From positions 22,250,777 through 22,314,776 of the forward strand of contig NC_062227.1 in assembly GCF_902686445.1 (NCBI RefSeq): a stretch of 64,000 nucleotides of DNA. Direction: 5' to 3'. The notes under the pieces are model-generated. The model ran no database searches, had not been told where the DNA came from, and saw only the letters and a program-made list of their open reading frames with translations. A program made the translations under genes and the position numbers. This DNA is from Sciurus carolinensis. Taxonomy: Eukaryota; Chordata; Mammalia; Rodentia; Sciuridae. The number at the start of each line of letters is the position of its first letter. Position 1 is the first letter of the stretch. Shown in pieces: positions 21,666 through 32,960 of this stretch.

Positions 21666-22036
21666 AGCAAGATGTGTTTTGATCTCATTATTTTCCTGAA
21701 ACCACACAAATTCTCACCTTATCTTTGTGAGTAATGAGTCTGCAGAGGGCCACATGGCCCTGTTGTGGTAATCAAATGAGATACTTGGAGGAGAAGTTCA
21801 AAACAGAATTTCTAGATTTTTTTTTAATTAAGCCTGGTCTAAATAGGTAACTGATCTAAGAGGCTACAATCATATGTCAACTTGTTCACTTGATGGTTTT
21901 AAGCATGAACTTTCAGAGGATGATCAGCATACTACAGTGATGCAGCCACATCAATGTTCATAGCTGCTCAATTCACAATAGCCAGATTGTGGAACCAAAC
22001 TAGATGCCCTTCAGTTGATGAATGGATAAAGAAACT

Positions 22037-22038
<2 letters not shown>

Positions 22039-22088
<50 letters not shown>
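22039..22088. repeat. (TA)n microsatellite
   Basis: About 24 uninterrupted TA units, expanded from the TATATA stretch that L1 carries here ('GTGGTATATATACACAATGG' in the copy near 35995). Self-complementary and likely polymorphic. Confidence 0.97.
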
Positions 22089-22089
<1 letters not shown>

Positions 22090-22309
22090 TCAGCCATAAA
22101 GAATATTTCTCAGCCATAAAGAATAATAAAATTATGGCATTTGCAGGCAAATGGATGAAACTGGAGAATATCATGTTGTGAGATAAGCCAATGTCAAAAA
22201 ACCAAAGGGCAAATGATCTTGCTGATAAGCAGATAATGATACATAATGGAGGGGTGGGAGGGAGGCAAGAATGGAGGAATGAGGAACTGTATAGAGGGAA
22301 AAGAGGTGT

Positions 22310-22330
22310 GGGAGGGGTGGAGGGGGAGGG
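22310..22330 (+). repeat. G-quadruplex motif in L1 3' UTR
   Basis: G runs of 3, 4, 5 and 3 with loops of 1, 4 and 1 bases. The G-rich 3' UTR tract is a known feature of mammalian L1. Confidence 0.85.
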
Positions 22331-22468
22331 AAAAATAACAGAATGAATCAAACACCATTACCCTATATAAATGGATGATTACACAAATGGTACGCTTCTA
22401 CTTCATGTACAGAGAAACAAGTTGTACCCCATTTGTTTACGATATAAATTGAAAAATTAAAAAAAAAA

Positions 22469-22977
22469 AGAGGATGAAAAGTTGCAGATAACCGACTCTG
22501 AAAAGGCAAAGTCTACATTACCCATTGCCTTTTATTTTAAAATGAGTTAAAAGATTAGAAAGGATTCACAAGCAAGTTACCAAAAATACAATTTAAATCT
22601 ATATAAATTTTGTATCTTGTCAACACAATGTTGAGTTTATACCTGCTTACTTAAAAGAATAAAGAACTTTTCTGTTTTATTGAAATACTATTTGAAGTTG
22701 TTCCTAGGGCTACTGGTTAGAACCTTGAGCCTAGGGTATTTATTAGAGAGAACCATGACAGAGAAGAGTGTGTTTACTATGTGAAGGTGATTATGTTCAG
22801 TAACCTGGTGCTGTCCTGCTAATGACATCTTCACAGATCATGCCAGGATTAATACAACAGCAGCAAATGATCTGATGCCCCACAAAATATATTTTTCAAA
22901 TGAAAATAAAAGGCAGACTGCATTAACAGTAAAAGGTAAAACAGAAGTTCAACTTTCCACAACATGTACCTTCTGAC
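22469..22977. other. Unassigned AT-rich sequence
   Basis: No recognised repeat or exon. Confidence 0.5.
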
Positions 22978-23389
22978 TACCTGGCCATCAAAATTCCTGA
23001 GATAACTAACTTATAAAGATAAAAGTTAAAGTTAAAACAATAACCCACTTATAAAAACTTATAGAAATAAAGGGTTTTTTTGGCTCGGAGTTTTGGAGGT
23101 TCCAGTCCATGATTAATTGGCCCCATTGTTTTGGGCCTGGGTTGAGGCAGCACATCATGGTAAGAGTACATGGCAGAGCAAAATCAGTTATATCACAAGC
23201 CAGGAAGCAAAAAGGAAGAAGAAAGAATGGGATCCTGTAAGTCCCTTCAGAGGAACACCCCCATGACCTAGAACCTCCCACTAGGCTCCTCCTCCTAAAG
23301 ACTCATAGCACTTCCCAATAGCACCATTCTGGGGACCAAGCCTTTAACACATGGGCCTTTGGGGAATATTCCAGATCCAAACCATAGCA
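22978..23389 (+). mobile_element. MaLR-like LTR (rodent lineage)
   Basis: Third member of the family at 6280 and 10220: 'TTTTTTTGGCTCGGAGTTTT', 'GAGGTTCCAGTCCATGATTA', 'CATTGTTTTGGGCCTGGGTT', 'ACACATGGGCCTTTGGGGAA' and terminal 'CCAAACCATAGCA'. Near the 5' end 'ACTTATAA' occurs three times, suggesting a small local duplication. Confidence 0.8.
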
Positions 23390-23794
23390 CTATGCTAAAT
23401 GTGAAACTTTTATAAAGTATAAAAAATGTATAAGTGGAAAATATCAGTTTTTAAAAATAGGTAGAAAACAAGATATTTTGAATGGCAAATGTTAATGCAA
23501 AAAGACAAATATTTTAAGATGAGTTTGATGACCTTTGCCTGTAAGGTACTGCATATAGATATTAATAAATGTCACATTATTGGAGGAGCATTATTAAACT
23601 TCAAGTCCATTGGTTGCCCCCTTTTTGGCCCACCCTGGCCATTTCCCCCAATATCACCTTTCCTCTCTCCTGATTTGTCTCTATTTCTCCTCCTCTCCAT
23701 ACTCCAGGGTTCCCAGACCCTACCCACCAGAAGAAACTGAAATTTAATTATACAGGATAATCTAGCTTTTTAACTCAACAACCTTCTCCCAGGC

Positions 23795-23795
<1 letters not shown>
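23390..23795. other. Unassigned sequence with C/T-rich patch
   Basis: Nothing gene-like. 23610-23735 is pyrimidine-rich low-complexity sequence. Confidence 0.5.
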
Positions 23796-23839
<44 letters not shown>

Positions 23840-23856
23840 ATACACACACACACACA
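23796..23856. repeat. (CA)n microsatellite
   Basis: About 30 CA units with two CATA interruptions. It makes long Cys/Val open frames on the complementary strand that are not genes. Confidence 0.97.
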
Positions 23857-25735
23857 GAGAACAAACAACCTGTGGTCAGAGGGCCCACCTCCCCACTGCC
23901 AGTGCTGCAGGAAGAAAGAGGATGGTCTGGCCCGTGTGTTTTCTGTAACATGGTGGCTTGCATCAACGATGGTCTACTATGGCTTCTTATGTTTTGGTTA
24001 CCCAAATGACAAAAGTGTGAGAGCCCTCTCTGGAGAGTGCTAAGGATGATCTGGTCATAAGCAAGGCCGTAAAGACCATTCGGAGGGGGAGCAGGGCACA
24101 ATGCCACCTAGTGTGAGTGTGTTATCAGTTGTGTGCCCTTCACTATGTGTCACTTGGAGGAAAAGAGCAGGCCCTGTGCCAGTGCTGGGTGGCACTGGAG
24201 CAAGGACTTTCACAATGGATCTCCACTGACAGATCTAACAATGGGTCTCCAAATCAGCTCTGTGCAGGTCAGGCAGGATGGACACACACAGGGGATAATA
24301 TGAATCTGTCTGAAGATGTGCAGAGCAGGCTCTTTGAGTGGGGATGCCCAAGTCATGGTATACATCAGAGCAGATGACTGTGGGCCCTCACGGAAGGAAT
24401 ATCAGAAGTACTATACAAGTACATAAGGAAAACTCTCACATACATGAGTGCCTACTGTATGCAAGGACTAGCTCTTCCTATAATATTTGATAGTTCTCAG
24501 GAAAGAATGTAAATGTGGATTCTTACACCTTAATCTAAATATTTGAAAGTTTAAAATCAGGAAATAGCTAGAAAATAAAACATGCTATGTCCCTCTACCT
24601 TGATGAGTATTCTTTCCTAACAACCTAAGGCCAGTTTCACATGAAGAATACTCAGGCCATTTGGAATTTCTGACCACCATTTTCTTTCCATCCTCAGCTC
24701 TACTCTGCACAAAAAGTCCCTGGGGGTTCTCCATCTAAATGCCCCATGCTGCATACCCAGCCTCTCCACTGTCTCCCGGCCCTCCAGCTGAGGGATACAT
24801 GTTCTAAGGATGCCTCTGACCCTGACCTGGGGAGACTTGTACAGGTCCTAGTTGAAGAAGCATGGGCTCTCTGGGTGGAGAAATGCCCATATTCAGAGAA
24901 TAGTTTATAGTAGGGAAGTATGGAACCCAAGTGTGTACTTTCCCTAACCCCATTATTTCACCTATATGGAAGGAATGACTGAAGGAGGTGTGGAATGGGG
25001 AACTCTAAAACCCCAGGTAGGGAAGAATCCCTATTGCCTGGGTTTGTGAGTGATGCTGGTACAGACAGACAGGGTAAAACTATAATAAGAAAAGTCAATA
25101 TATCTTAGTAGCTTCCAATTGCAGGTATTTTCTGTCTCTTTCAGATAATACATGTCATATTAATTGGTTCAAATTTTACCTTAATATACTCCAGAATGAT
25201 CTGCTATGCCACAGTAAGCGACGGAATTTGTCTTCTAGACCATTAAACCATGGGAAAATAACTGGCAAGAAAGTTGACATTTTGTAGGGGTGGACAGTGC
25301 ATTAAATGTAGATTGGGGCTCTTCTTCTTCTCTTCTCTCCCTTTCTTAACAATAAAGTCCAACTCACTTTAGGTAGAGTCAAGTAAAGTAAGCGAACACT
25401 GCCTGAGTGGGAAAGAGGGAGTAAACTGTGGTGTTCTCAGAGCCTGAGCCCTGGGAAGGGTGAGAATATTCCCATAGGGAGATGGCCTGGCTTGAGCATG
25501 AGGGCCTGAGTGGGTAAGGAAGGCATCTGCACAGGAAGGGGACAGGGCAGTGGAAGCAATGGAAGGCTGGATACAGCTTGGGAAATTGACCAAATGTGTC
25601 AGTATGCTAAGGATAATGGAAGCCAGAATTCTCACCACTGGAGAAGTCACTGGGGGAGACTGAATGAACAATGCTGTTTGTTTGCAATTGTAGAGATATC
25701 AAGGTTTTCAACACAGAGAGGTATAGAAATAAAGA
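23857..25735. other. Mostly unassigned sequence
   Basis: Nearly 1.9 kb with no supported gene. A short MIR-like complement ('GAGTGCCTACTGTATGCAAG' near 24446) is possible. GC-richer between 23870 and 24330 but without exon signatures. Confidence 0.5.
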
Positions 25736-25860
25736 TGTAACATATGATTACACAGTGGGTGTGATTCTACATCATGTACACCCAGAAGAATGAGAAGTTA
25801 TATTCCATTTATGTATGATGTGTCAAAATGTACAAATATAAAGATATAAATGTAGATATG
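25736..25860 (+). mobile_element. L1 3' terminal fragment
   Basis: 'ATTCTACATCATGTACACCC', 'GAATGAGAAGTTATATTCCA' and 'TTTATGTATGATGTGTCAAA' match the last ~110 bp of the squirrel L1 3' UTR as seen at 36290-36390. Severely 5'-truncated, with an A-rich end. Confidence 0.75.
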
Positions 25861-26479
25861 TATATACAGGTATAGATGTTCTCTGCGTTAAGAGATTTGG
25901 GGACATTAAGTACCCCAATAGCAATGAGTATACTTGGGGGTCAAATTTTGATTTCTAAATCTCATTTTCCAATATGAAGAAGCAGGACACCTTGAATTAG
26001 TAGCGAATTCCAGAGCTGGAGTAGGGAATGTACAAAATGATCCTGGAATCTCTTTAGTGCTCACAGAATAAGAGGATGGAGACAGATTACAGGGGCTCCT
26101 ACTGACCAGATCTGGGACATTTTTGAGCATTTAGCTACATCATGATAATAATAGATTACACAACCCATAATGAAAAATTGTAATCCACTGGAACATGTTG
26201 CTACAAATAAGGAAATAAAGAGAGTAACTTGAAAGTTTCATAAGAAACAGGATATTTACATAGTGTGAAAGGCTTTCCTCCCCAAATACTTGTTATTTGC
26301 TAAGGGAGAAAAAGAGTAACTTTAGAGTAGGGAAGTTGGCAGGTACCACCTTAAGTAATGAGAGTAAACATGACCAGTATTGAAACTAACTGAAACATAT
26401 CCCCTAAATAAACATTAAAAATGTAGCATCACTATTACATTCCTGCAAAGAGTCATATTTGAAGTTAAGCCATGAGAAA
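25861..26479. other. Unassigned sequence
   Basis: No recognised repeat or exon. Confidence 0.5.
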
Positions 26480-26690
26480 ATATCACATCAACCCAAACTG
26501 GAGGACGTTCTACTAAAAAGTCCATAATTTCCAAAAGTGAAGGTCATGAGAGTCAAGGCAAAACTTTAAAATTATTCAAGACTGAAGAAACCTTAAGACA
26601 TGAACAGCTGCTTGCAATGCAAGGCTTTAGGCTGATTTGTTTTGCTAAAGGACATCTTTAAGACAACCAGCAAAAGGTAAAGGAGGGTTG
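26480..26690 (+). mobile_element. Ancient repeat, L1M 3' UTR-like
   Basis: 'AACTGGAGGACGTTCTACTA', 'CAAAAGTGAAGGTCATGAGA' and 'CTTGCAATGCAAGGC' follow a widespread mammalian landmark series (aaattgagggacattctac, then gtcaaggtcatgaaagacaagg, then aatgcaatg). Family assignment is tentative. Confidence 0.55.
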
Positions 26691-28568
26691 AGAAAGAGAT
26701 GATAGTAATGGGACATCATGTGGGCAAATCCCTTGCAAATGACTGAGGAAAAAATAGTTGTGTGTGCTGTACTTACAGTTTGAAATTGTTTCACATTTTT
26801 AAACCAAAATAAAAGAAATAACAATAGCAAAATAACAATAGGAGTGGCACACTTAGAACAATGGGGAAAAAATAAGTAGATCAAAGCTCTAAAAGATGGT
26901 GAAAAGACAGTATTTCTAGATATGTCAGTATAGTTAAAAGCACTTCTCCTTTACAGAAAATGGACAGGGACAGTTCATATTTAATATACTTTTAAATAGG
27001 GAATAATAATAGTAGGGGGTATCTATACTTTTCTTTTGAAAGGGGGAAATAAAATTATAATATAAAAGAAGTGGACCAAGGTGAACAGACAGAGAAAATA
27101 ATAAATCATTTTCTTCTCATAGGGAAAAGCAAGCAAGAGGCAGAGGATGATATGTGTGGAGTAGATGTTAAGTGGGCAGTATTCACTGGAGGACAAATCT
27201 ACAGCACAAAGGAAGGAGAAGTCTTCAGGATTAGGACTAAAAATATAAAGAGCTCTTTCAGTACATACGACAGACTCCATGGGTCAGTCAGAGTTTGGAT
27301 AGGGGAGGGCAGGCAGGAGGTATAACTTGGAGGACAAAGGAGTGGTTTGCACTCTTGTGCCCACAGAAGTGAGCTAAGCCAAGGGCAGAGGCAACTGGAG
27401 TTTGACCCAATCAAACGAATGAGTCAGAGTCTCACTGGAACCTGTTCCACCCCTGGTTGCCAGACTGTGGGACCCTCTCATTATGTTAATGGACAGTCAT
27501 GAGGTGGACCACCAAAAATGGAAGTAAATAGTAATTACAGGCAGGACCATGTGGGATTCTGGGAGACACTCAGTGACAATTTGTCCATCAGGTGAAAGAG
27601 GAAAGGGAAGGTTTTGGTTTATTGATCCCACATTCTGCAGAGAGCTAGTGAGTTCCACCAGTGTGATCTTCAGATTAATGAGTCATGGAGTTGCCAATGC
27701 AGATGATTCCATCTGTTCTAATTCCTGGCCTCACCATCTGTACAGAAGCCAAGATAAGGATGCTCCTGGGACCCAAGCGAGGTTGTCTTGAGTTCTGAGC
27801 GATGCAGGAAGCTACTGTGTAGGTGTCTGCCCTCCCTCCTAACCCCAGAGTTCTAGGCCAACAGAGGACAGAGCTGACTATTGGACATGCTGCTCAATGG
27901 TGGAAGCAGCTGAGCTACTTCACCTTCTCAGTCACACTCTATTCTTTGCAGTTGCGTGTGTAATCTGGATATGCACAATGTCTATTTGTAGCTTTAATCT
28001 GACCTTCCAGAAGTTCCCTGACTTCTGTGTTCTCCCATACAGATGTTTTCAGTAAGGCATCCCATTACCATGAGAGTAAGTAAATCTGCCTTTCTCAAGC
28101 AGGAAAATCTTTTTTTTTTCCTAAATTAGAAAACTATTTACACCTCATTTATGGTGTGGAAAGAGATCCCACAAAACAAAGGAATTTTCTACTAAACATC
28201 TGCCATTTTCTGTGAAAATTCTGACATGCTGAGATAAACACAAATTTATTCAGAGGTCCCTTTTTAACACTAAGAAAATTGAAAATGTATGCAAAGAGTT
28301 CTCAAATGTTTCTCTCTTCTGCCAACATTTTTGGCCTGGAATATTAGCCATTTACATTTGATTTTGTGTAACTGACAAGTTCAAGGCACATTGACAATCA
28401 TGATCTGCTTTTCTATTTATACCAGCATCAGCATAGGATGGTTAGGATTTTGTACACACCTGCATTCAGTATTTGTTGGCTGCAAAGAGCATTCAAGCTC
28501 AGCCTCCTTCTAATAGAGAAGGAGAAAGTGGTTTTGAAAGAATTTAAAAGATTATTTTCTATTTTACA
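26691..28568. other. Unassigned unique sequence
   Basis: About 1.9 kb without recognised repeats or exons, an unusually long repeat-poor stretch for this window. Parts (27930-28080, 28360-28500) have balanced composition and may be conserved non-coding, without proof. Confidence 0.5.
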
Positions 28569-28587
28569 AACACACACACACACATGC
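28569..28587. repeat. (CA)n short microsatellite
   Basis: About eight CA units immediately 5' of the L1 remnant. Confidence 0.9.
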
Positions 28588-28594
28588 ACACATT

Positions 28595-30475
28595 TACTGG
28601 CTAAAACTAATAAATGAATTCAGCAAAATTGCAGGATACAAAATCTACATGAAAAATCAGTTATGTTTATATATAATAATAATGACCACCAAAATTAAGA
28701 AAAAATCCCATTTACAATATTGGGAAAAATTAAATACTCTGCAATAAATTTAACCAAGGACATGAAAAACTTGAACACAGAAAACAATAAAATATTGTTG
28801 AAAGAAATTAAAGAAAGTTCAGAAAGACAGTCTTACTGATGATCTGGAAGACTTAATATTCTTATGATGTCAGTACAACCCCATGTTGTCTATAGATATA
28901 TTTCAATCTCTTCCAAAATGCCAATGACATTCAGTTTTGCAGGAAAAAGATAAATTCATTCCAAAATTCAGATAAAATATAAACAGACCCTGAAAATTAT
29001 CAAAAGAATCTTCAAAAAGAAAGACCAAGTCGGAAATCTCATACTTCCTGATTTCAGGACCTACAACAAAGTTAGAGTAATCAAAACAATGTAGTTTTGC
29101 TGACTTAAAAAGGACATATAGACCAGTGGAACACCAATAAATGATCCAGAAATAAATTCACACATACAGAGTCAAATGAGTTTCTACAACGGTGCTAAGA
29201 TGTTTCAATGGAGGAAGGAAATTTTTTTCAACAAATATTCACATGCAAAAGAATGACATTGGACTTTTACCTTTTACCATAATAGATTAACAATTAATTA
29301 TTAATTAATATTTAACTCAAAATTCATCAATGACATAAACTTCATTGCATTGAATTTTACAATTTGCCTCCATAGCACTGTTGAACAATTTTACAACTAT
29401 TTTTTGAACATGACACTGAAAACACAGGCATCACAGAAAAAAACAGGTGAACTGTGTTACATCAAAATTTAAAACTTTTGTGCATCAAAGACACAATAAA
29501 CAGAATGAAAAGGCAGCCCACAGAATAAGAGAAAATATTTGTAAATCACAGATCTGATAAGGAATCAATATCCAGAATACTTAAAGAACTCCTACAACAA
29601 CAACAAAACCTAACACAATTAGGCAAAGGACTTGAGTAAATATTTCTCCAAAGAATATACATGAACCACCAACAAACACATAATGCGATGCTCAACATCT
29701 CTAATCATTAAGGAAATGCAAATCAAAACCATAATGAGATTCTACCTCAAATAAAATAGGATATCTACTATCAAAAAAAAAAAAAAAAACAGGAAATAAC
29801 CACTGCTGGTGAAGATATGGAGAAATTGTGACTCTTAGGCACTGTGGATGAGAATGTAAAATGGCACAGTCTCCTTATAGAATTGTTTCTATGGTGGTTC
29901 CTCGAAAAAAATAAAAACACAATTATCACATGATCCAGAAATTCTACCTCTGGATAAGTTCCCAAAATAATTGAAAGTAGGGTCTCAAAGAGATATTTGA
30001 ACCCCTATGCTCATAACAGCATTATTTACAATAGGCAAAATGTGGAAGAAACTTAAGTATCCATCAACAGATGAATGGAGAAGCAAAATGTGGCATATGT
30101 ATGTATACAGTGGAATATTATTCAATCTTCAAAAGGAAGGAAATTCTGATATGCTACAATTCAGATAGGCCTTGAGGACATGATGCTAAGTAAAAGAAGC
30201 CAGATTCAAATGGACAAGTACTAGAGGGTTCTCCATGAGATGAGGTATCCAGAACAGTTGAATTTATGGAGACAGAAAGTGGTAGAGGAATAGTTATTGT
30301 TTAATGGACACATTAGGTTGAGTTTGAGGTCATGGAAAGGTTCTGGAATTGAATAGAAGTTATGGTTGCACCATGTGAATGTTCTTAATGCCACTGAACT
30401 ATACACACACAAATGATTAAAATGTTACATTTTATGTTTTGTGTATTTGACCACACAAAAAATTAAAATAAAATT
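28595..30475 (+). mobile_element. L1M remnant: ORF2 3' half plus 3' UTR
   Basis: The sense strand runs through L1 ORF2 landmarks in order. It includes 'TTCAGCAAAATTGCAGGATA', 'CTTCCTGATTTCAGGACCTA', 'ACTTTTGTGCATCAAAGACA', 'AAGGAAATGCAAATCAAAAC' and 'CATCAACAGATGAATGGAGA'. A 3' UTR with 'GGTTGCACCATGTGAATGTT' and 'AATGCCACTGAACTATACAC' follows. The reverse-transcriptase frame is destroyed by stops and indels. Around 29275-29400 the order is disturbed by AT-rich sequence. A poly(A) insertion lies at 29774-29790. Oldish L1MA/L1MB-type by its 3' UTR. Confidence 0.92.
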
Positions 30476-31111
30476 ATATTCCTTTTAAGCTAGGTTTTCT
30501 TCAAATGATTTTGTTTGTGGTTGGTATGAATAATAAAACTAATTAAAAGTAATGTGACACCCAATAGTCCCATTATAACCCTTGAACAGAGGAGACTGAG
30601 GCAGAACAACTCTACGTTTTATATTTCTGAACATTTGAAGTAGATTTTGACTCAATGGAATCATTAATACACCAAAAACGAAGTCTAAAGCGACACACAA
30701 ATATTAATGGACAAGGATATAATATTAAAGGATAAGATAAGTCAAAACAAAGCAAATAAAGACAAGACACTCAAGAAATCATACAATGAAGAAAGCTAAA
30801 TGGCAGGGAGCTAGAAGAGGAGAGCAGGCTTGGAATTCTCCTGGGTTTCTAGTACTCGGCCTCAGTCTCCAGGGGTGATAGAGACCTCCCAAGTTGATTC
30901 CTGCCTTGAGAGAAGGTTTGTTTGTAGCCCTTGAAATAAGGTCCATCAGGCCAAAACACCAACTGACTAATAATAAAGGTACAGCAAGGTAACCAACTCT
31001 CAAACTTCACAGTTGGTTAGGGGCACCTGGATCCCCTCAGACTGCTTAGTCCTTGATACAGTTTGGCACCTCACAGAATGGCACAGGACAGATCCTCAAA
31101 AAGTAGTTTCT
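30476..31111. other. Unassigned sequence
   Basis: No recognised repeat or exon. Confidence 0.5.
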
Positions 31112-31189
31112 GGCTGGGGATCTGGCTCATTTGGTAGAGTGCTTGCCTCGTATGCACAAGGTTATGGGTTCAATCCTCAGTTCCACAAT
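31112..31189 (+). mobile_element. ID SINE
   Basis: 'GGCTGGGGATCTGGCTCATT', 'GTAGAGTGCTTGCCTCGTAT' and B-box-like 'GGTTCAATCC' make up the tRNA-derived ID head. No A tail remains. It sits at the edge of a MIR. Confidence 0.88.
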
Positions 31190-31194
31190 GTGAT

Positions 31195-31318
31195 GAATTA
31201 TGTATGTTTGGTTGTTGTCACCAATTTACAGACAAGAATACTGAGACTCAGAAAGGTTAGGATACATGCCAAGGTCAGAGAGTAGTGGAGCCTCTATTCT
31301 AGCATCTAAATCTAGCTA
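31195..31318 (-). mobile_element. MIR fragment
   Basis: 'ACCAATTTACAGACAAGAAT', 'ACTGAGACTCAGAAAGGTTA' and 'CATGCCAAGGTCAGAGAGTA' match the complement of the MIR core. Confidence 0.82.
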
Positions 31319-31359
31319 TCTTTCCAGGACTCCTTCAAAGTCTTCTGTTAATATACAAC

Positions 31360-31890
31360 AGGTAGAAGATCCCTTAAGGATGAAAATCAAATCAAGCTAC
31401 TCCCTTGCCCTCCATCTTTAAAAGTTTCTCAGGCACCTCAACATAAGTCAAATGAGAGCTCTTTCCATGACCTATGAGACCCAGCATACAATATGCAGGT
31501 TTCCAACCTCCTCCCCAGCTCAGCCCTCAACAGACCTCATCACATCCTGACTGCATCCTCCATCCAGCATTGTGACCCCAGGGCATGTGCACTTCCTGTC
31601 CACTCTGCCTGGAGTGGTTTCCTCCAGAAGTCAGAGCCCCCTTCCCTCACTAATTCCCTCAAACATCACCTTGTCAGCAAGGCCTTTGATGACCACTTTA
31701 TCTCAGGACATCACATCTCACCATCTTCATGCATTCAAAATTATGTCATATAACAAATTGCTCACTTGGTATTTTCCCCTCTGAAGAGAAAGCTCCATGA
31801 ATTCACATACTCTTCATATTTTAGTTACTGTATCCCCAGACTGGGTATTTGGAAAGTATTTGATGAATGTACGAATGAATGATAAACCTC
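31360..31890 (+). mobile_element. L2 LINE 3' region, long copy
   Basis: In order: 'TCAAATCAAGCTACTCCCTT', 'TTCCATGACCTATGAGACCC', 'CAGGGCATGTGCACTTCCTG', 'CACTCTGCCTGGAGTGGTTT', 'AACATCACCTTGTCAGCAAG', 'GGCCTTTGATGACCACTTTA' and the 3' end 'TTTGATGAATGTACGAATGA'. This is the full course of the L2 ORF2 C-terminus and 3' UTR. Open frames across it are relics. Confidence 0.92.
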
Positions 31891-32748
31891 TCCATTTGAT
31901 TTCAAGAATAGTAATTGACTCTACCAGGTCAACTCCTTGATACCACAAAACTTGTGCAAATTGTCCCTTAAACATAGAAAATCATGTCATAACAGGTTCA
32001 CTGAGAATGACATCCCTCCTCTGCACCCAACTATCCCATATATCTATCACAAACATCCCATCTTGTACACATGCCTGTTCCCTTCCTTGTCCTGTGCTGC
32101 AACTTTGTCCTTTTTTTCTTGGTTCCCCTGAACTCCCTAACAACTCAGATTCCCAGGCTTTACACCCTTGGAAAGGTGCTAGGCAAACCACCCCAACCTG
32201 GTAACTGGGTCATCCCACAGGAACGGGCTATGACATTTCAGAACCTAGCAGATGTCTTCAGGGAGAGGTATAGGGGAAGCAGAGGAAGAAGCGCAAAGGA
32301 CTGCTGGTTTCTCTCCATCACCTCTCATCTCTCCTGGATGCAAGACTTCACTAAAAATAAAATACCGTTCTCACTTGCAAAGCTGCTGCCTTTGGTTGGG
32401 TATAAGGAAAAGCATGTCACTAATCCAAACTCTCTGAGTGAGATGGACCGCCAAGGAGAGCTGGGGGATTCTCTGCTCCAGGAAGCCATGAGGCAGAGAG
32501 GTGTCAAGGGATTCCTGCATCAGGCAGGTTGCAAAGCACGAACTCCAGGGGCACTCACACTGCTAAACTGCACCAACATTAGCTCTCTGGGGAACTGGCT
32601 GTAGCTGCTATTTTACAGGTTACTAATTGTTGAGCACTAACAAGGCCCCATCTTCATCACATAATAACAAAATCTTTCCTGCCTCTATTCGCTAGCTTTT
32701 GCTGCACAACTAAACATCCCAGAATTTAGTAGCTCAAAACAACAACCA
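31891..32748. other. Unassigned sequence
   Basis: Contains a 177-codon open frame (32071-32604) with no recognised domain and several competing frames. No recognised repeat. Confidence 0.5.
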
Positions 32749-32960
32749 TGCCGGGCACGACCAGTGGCACATGCCTATAATCCCAGCAGCTCAGGAGGCT
32801 GAGGCAGGTGGATACAAGTTCAAAGCCAGCCTCCACAACTTAGTGAGGCCCTAAGCAACTTAGTGAGACCCTATCTCAAAATAAAATTTAAGGGCTAGGA
32901 ATGGACTCGGTGGTTAAGTGCTTCTGGGTTCAATCCCCAGTACAAAAATTTTAAAAAATG
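32749..32960 (+). mobile_element. ID_B1 (MEN) dimeric SINE
   Basis: B1-like monomer ('CCGGGCACGACCAGTGGCAC', 'CCAGCAGCTCAGGAGGCTGA', 'GACCCTATCTCAAAATAAAA') followed by an ID head ('AAGGGCTAGGAATGGACTCG', 'GGGTTCAATCCCCAGTAC') and an A-rich end. The ID part has lost some bases around 'GGTTAAGTGCTTCTGG', the region of the tRNA anticodon arm. Confidence 0.92.

Larger units (their letters stand above)
21924..22468 (+). mobile_element. Young 5'-truncated L1 with ORF2 end, 3' UTR and poly(A)
   Basis: 'TCAGCATACTACAGTGATGC', 'CTCAATTCACAATAGCCAGA', 'TTCAGTTGATGAATGGATAA', 'ATGGATGAAACTGGAGAATA' follow the last part of L1 ORF2, then a purine-rich 3' UTR and an A tail. A (TA)n expansion interrupts the coding remnant at 22039-22088, and 'CTCAGCCATAAAGAAT' is duplicated just after it. 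Target duplication AGAGGATGA at 21915-21923 and 22469-22477. Confidence 0.9.

Noticed and set aside
23796..23856. Repeated units considered as a CRISPR-like array
   Set aside because: Simple (CA)n dinucleotide repeat with no spacers, in mammalian DNA.
28595..30475. Possible active L1 reverse transcriptase
   Set aside because: Stops and indels break ORF2 throughout, and the 3' UTR is of an old subfamily. It is a fossil.
32071..32604. 177-codon open frame
   Set aside because: No domain or codon pattern of a real gene. Other frames overlap.
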